From Anaeromyces robustus (taxonomy: Eukaryota > Neocallimastigomycota > Neocallimastigomycetes > Neocallimastigales > Neocallimastigaceae), in NCBI GenBank assembly GCA_002104895.1, contig MCFG01000016.1, positions 325,001 to 350,959 on the forward strand: 25,959 nt of DNA. Reading direction: 5' to 3'. The notes beneath the pieces were generated by a model. That model did no database searches. It saw only the letters and a list, made by a program, of their open reading frames with translations, and was not told the origin of the DNA. The translations under genes and the position numbers were made by a program. Shown here piece after piece: positions 25,363-25,959 of the stretch. Numbering within the stretch: the stretch's first letter is position 1; each line of letters starts with the position of its first letter.

Positions 25363-25959
25363 ATGTTTGGAAATTCCTATAGAGCTACCACTCCTGCACC
25401 TGAAGTTCCCATGGCTGAAGAAGTTGAACAACTTAGGCAAGATGCTACCAGAACTGCTGCTGAAATTATCGATGGTGTGCAAGCAAACTTTGTTTCAACT
25501 AATGATTTTACCCAATATTATGAACAACTAGAATCTAGGCTAAATAATATTTATTCTGCTATAGAAAATATTAATCAAAGATTAAATACTGAAAATACTG
25601 CGCCACAAGGATATGAAAGATTTGAAACTCCTAGACCATTACTTGGTAATCAAGATTCTGATGATAGTTCTACCGACACAAACTTCGATTTAGATAGAGA
25701 TGTAATTATGAAAAGTAAATTTTCTGCTCCTTTAAATCAAGTTCCAGAACCAGGATTTTTCTCAGGAAAAACTTCGGAAACTGAGTTATTTTGCCAACTT
25801 TGTGAAGATACATTCAGAACTACGCCACATAAATATTTACCAGAAGAAACAAAAATTAATTTTGTCAAATCACGTTTAAGAGATTCTGCAAGAAACTGGT
25901 ACTTAACCAAGTATAGAGGCAATATTAAACCAGGAACAATGTTTGAATTATTAGCTGGT
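25363..25959 (+). CDS. Retrotransposon Gag protein, 5' part (Ty3-like), truncated by window end
   Basis: An open frame of 199 codons from ATG 25363 runs past the last base without a stop. Seen: an N-terminal helical region with heptad-like spacing (about 19-80, AEEVEQLRQDATRTAAEIID through LNNIYSAIENINQRL); an acidic linker (QDSDDSSTDTNFDLDRD, about 95-112); then a capsid-type core. The core starts PEPGFFSGKTSETELFC and has FRTTPHKYLPEETKINFVKS and LRDSARNWYLTKY. The F-(S/D)G-....-L..F/C, then I.F..S.L...A..W pattern is the hallmark of Gag/capsid domains of LTR retrotransposons, Ty3 type. Codons use more G and C than the host genes, consistent with a mobile element. Protease, reverse transcriptase and integrase would lie beyond the window. 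The frame is intact here, so the element may be young. Confidence 0.82.
   Translation, partial: MFGNSYRATTPAPEVPMAEEVEQLRQDATRTAAEIIDGVQANFVSTNDFTQYYEQLESRLNNIYSAIENINQRLNTENTAPQGYERFETPRPLLGNQDSDDSSTDTNFDLDRDVIMKSKFSAPLNQVPEPGFFSGKTSETELFCQLCEDTFRTTPHKYLPEETKINFVKSRLRDSARNWYLTKYRGNIKPGTMFELLAG

Noticed and set aside
25255-25531. Open frames on both strands overlapping the Gag start
   Set aside because: Shadows of the Gag frame; only the + frame from 25363 has capsid-like residues and continues to the window end.

Overview
The window reads as a gene-poor, extremely A+T-rich eukaryotic nuclear segment. The best fit is an anaerobic gut fungus (Neocallimastigomycota: the Piromyces / Neocallimastix / Anaeromyces group). 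The reasons are intergenic DNA that is nearly pure A and T with long homopolymers and (AAAT)n arrays, short GT-AG introns, Asn/Gln/Ser-rich inserts in proteins, A/T-ending codons, and a fungal-type GPI-anchored chitin deacetylase. Another A+T-rich eukaryote such as a dictyostelid cannot be fully excluded from sequence alone, but the deacetylase argues for a fungus. All five genes recognised lie on the + strand.

Layout. (1) 1-1284: (AAAT)n array and non-coding DNA. (2) 1285-4838: an 11-exon gene for a tail-anchored FHA plus coiled-coil protein of the SLMAP / Far9-Far10 type (STRIPAK complex), about 645 aa when spliced. (3) 4839-7490: repeats and a perfect 27-bp inverted repeat. (4) 7491-8135: a single-exon small heat shock protein (Hsp20/alpha-crystallin). 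(5) 8136-13024: a 4.9-kb non-coding stretch with three tandem segmental duplications. (6) 13025-17668: a single-exon, 1547-aa protein that joins TPR repeats to a metallo-beta-lactamase-fold hydrolase, with very large low-complexity inserts. (7) 17669-21132: homopolymers and A-rich DNA. (8) 21133-22406: a two-exon, 340-aa secreted, GPI-anchored polysaccharide (chitin) deacetylase. (9) 22407-25362: a compositionally different non-coding region, dense in perfect hairpins, with a tRNA-like minus-strand segment carrying A-box and B-box-like motifs. (10) 25363-25959: the 5' part of a retrotransposon Gag gene, cut by the window edge.

The genes do not form a pathway. SLMAP-type FHA proteins anchor the STRIPAK phosphatase complex to endomembranes. 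The sHSP is a chaperone. The MBL protein is probably a thiol-ester or sulfur-metabolism type hydrolase/dioxygenase. The deacetylase remodels cell-wall chitin. The right-hand 3 kb looks like a mobile-element neighbourhood: a Ty3-like Gag, a cluster of hairpins and a possible Pol III unit. It is the most rewarding part of the window for discovery. No clearly new multi-gene system is visible.
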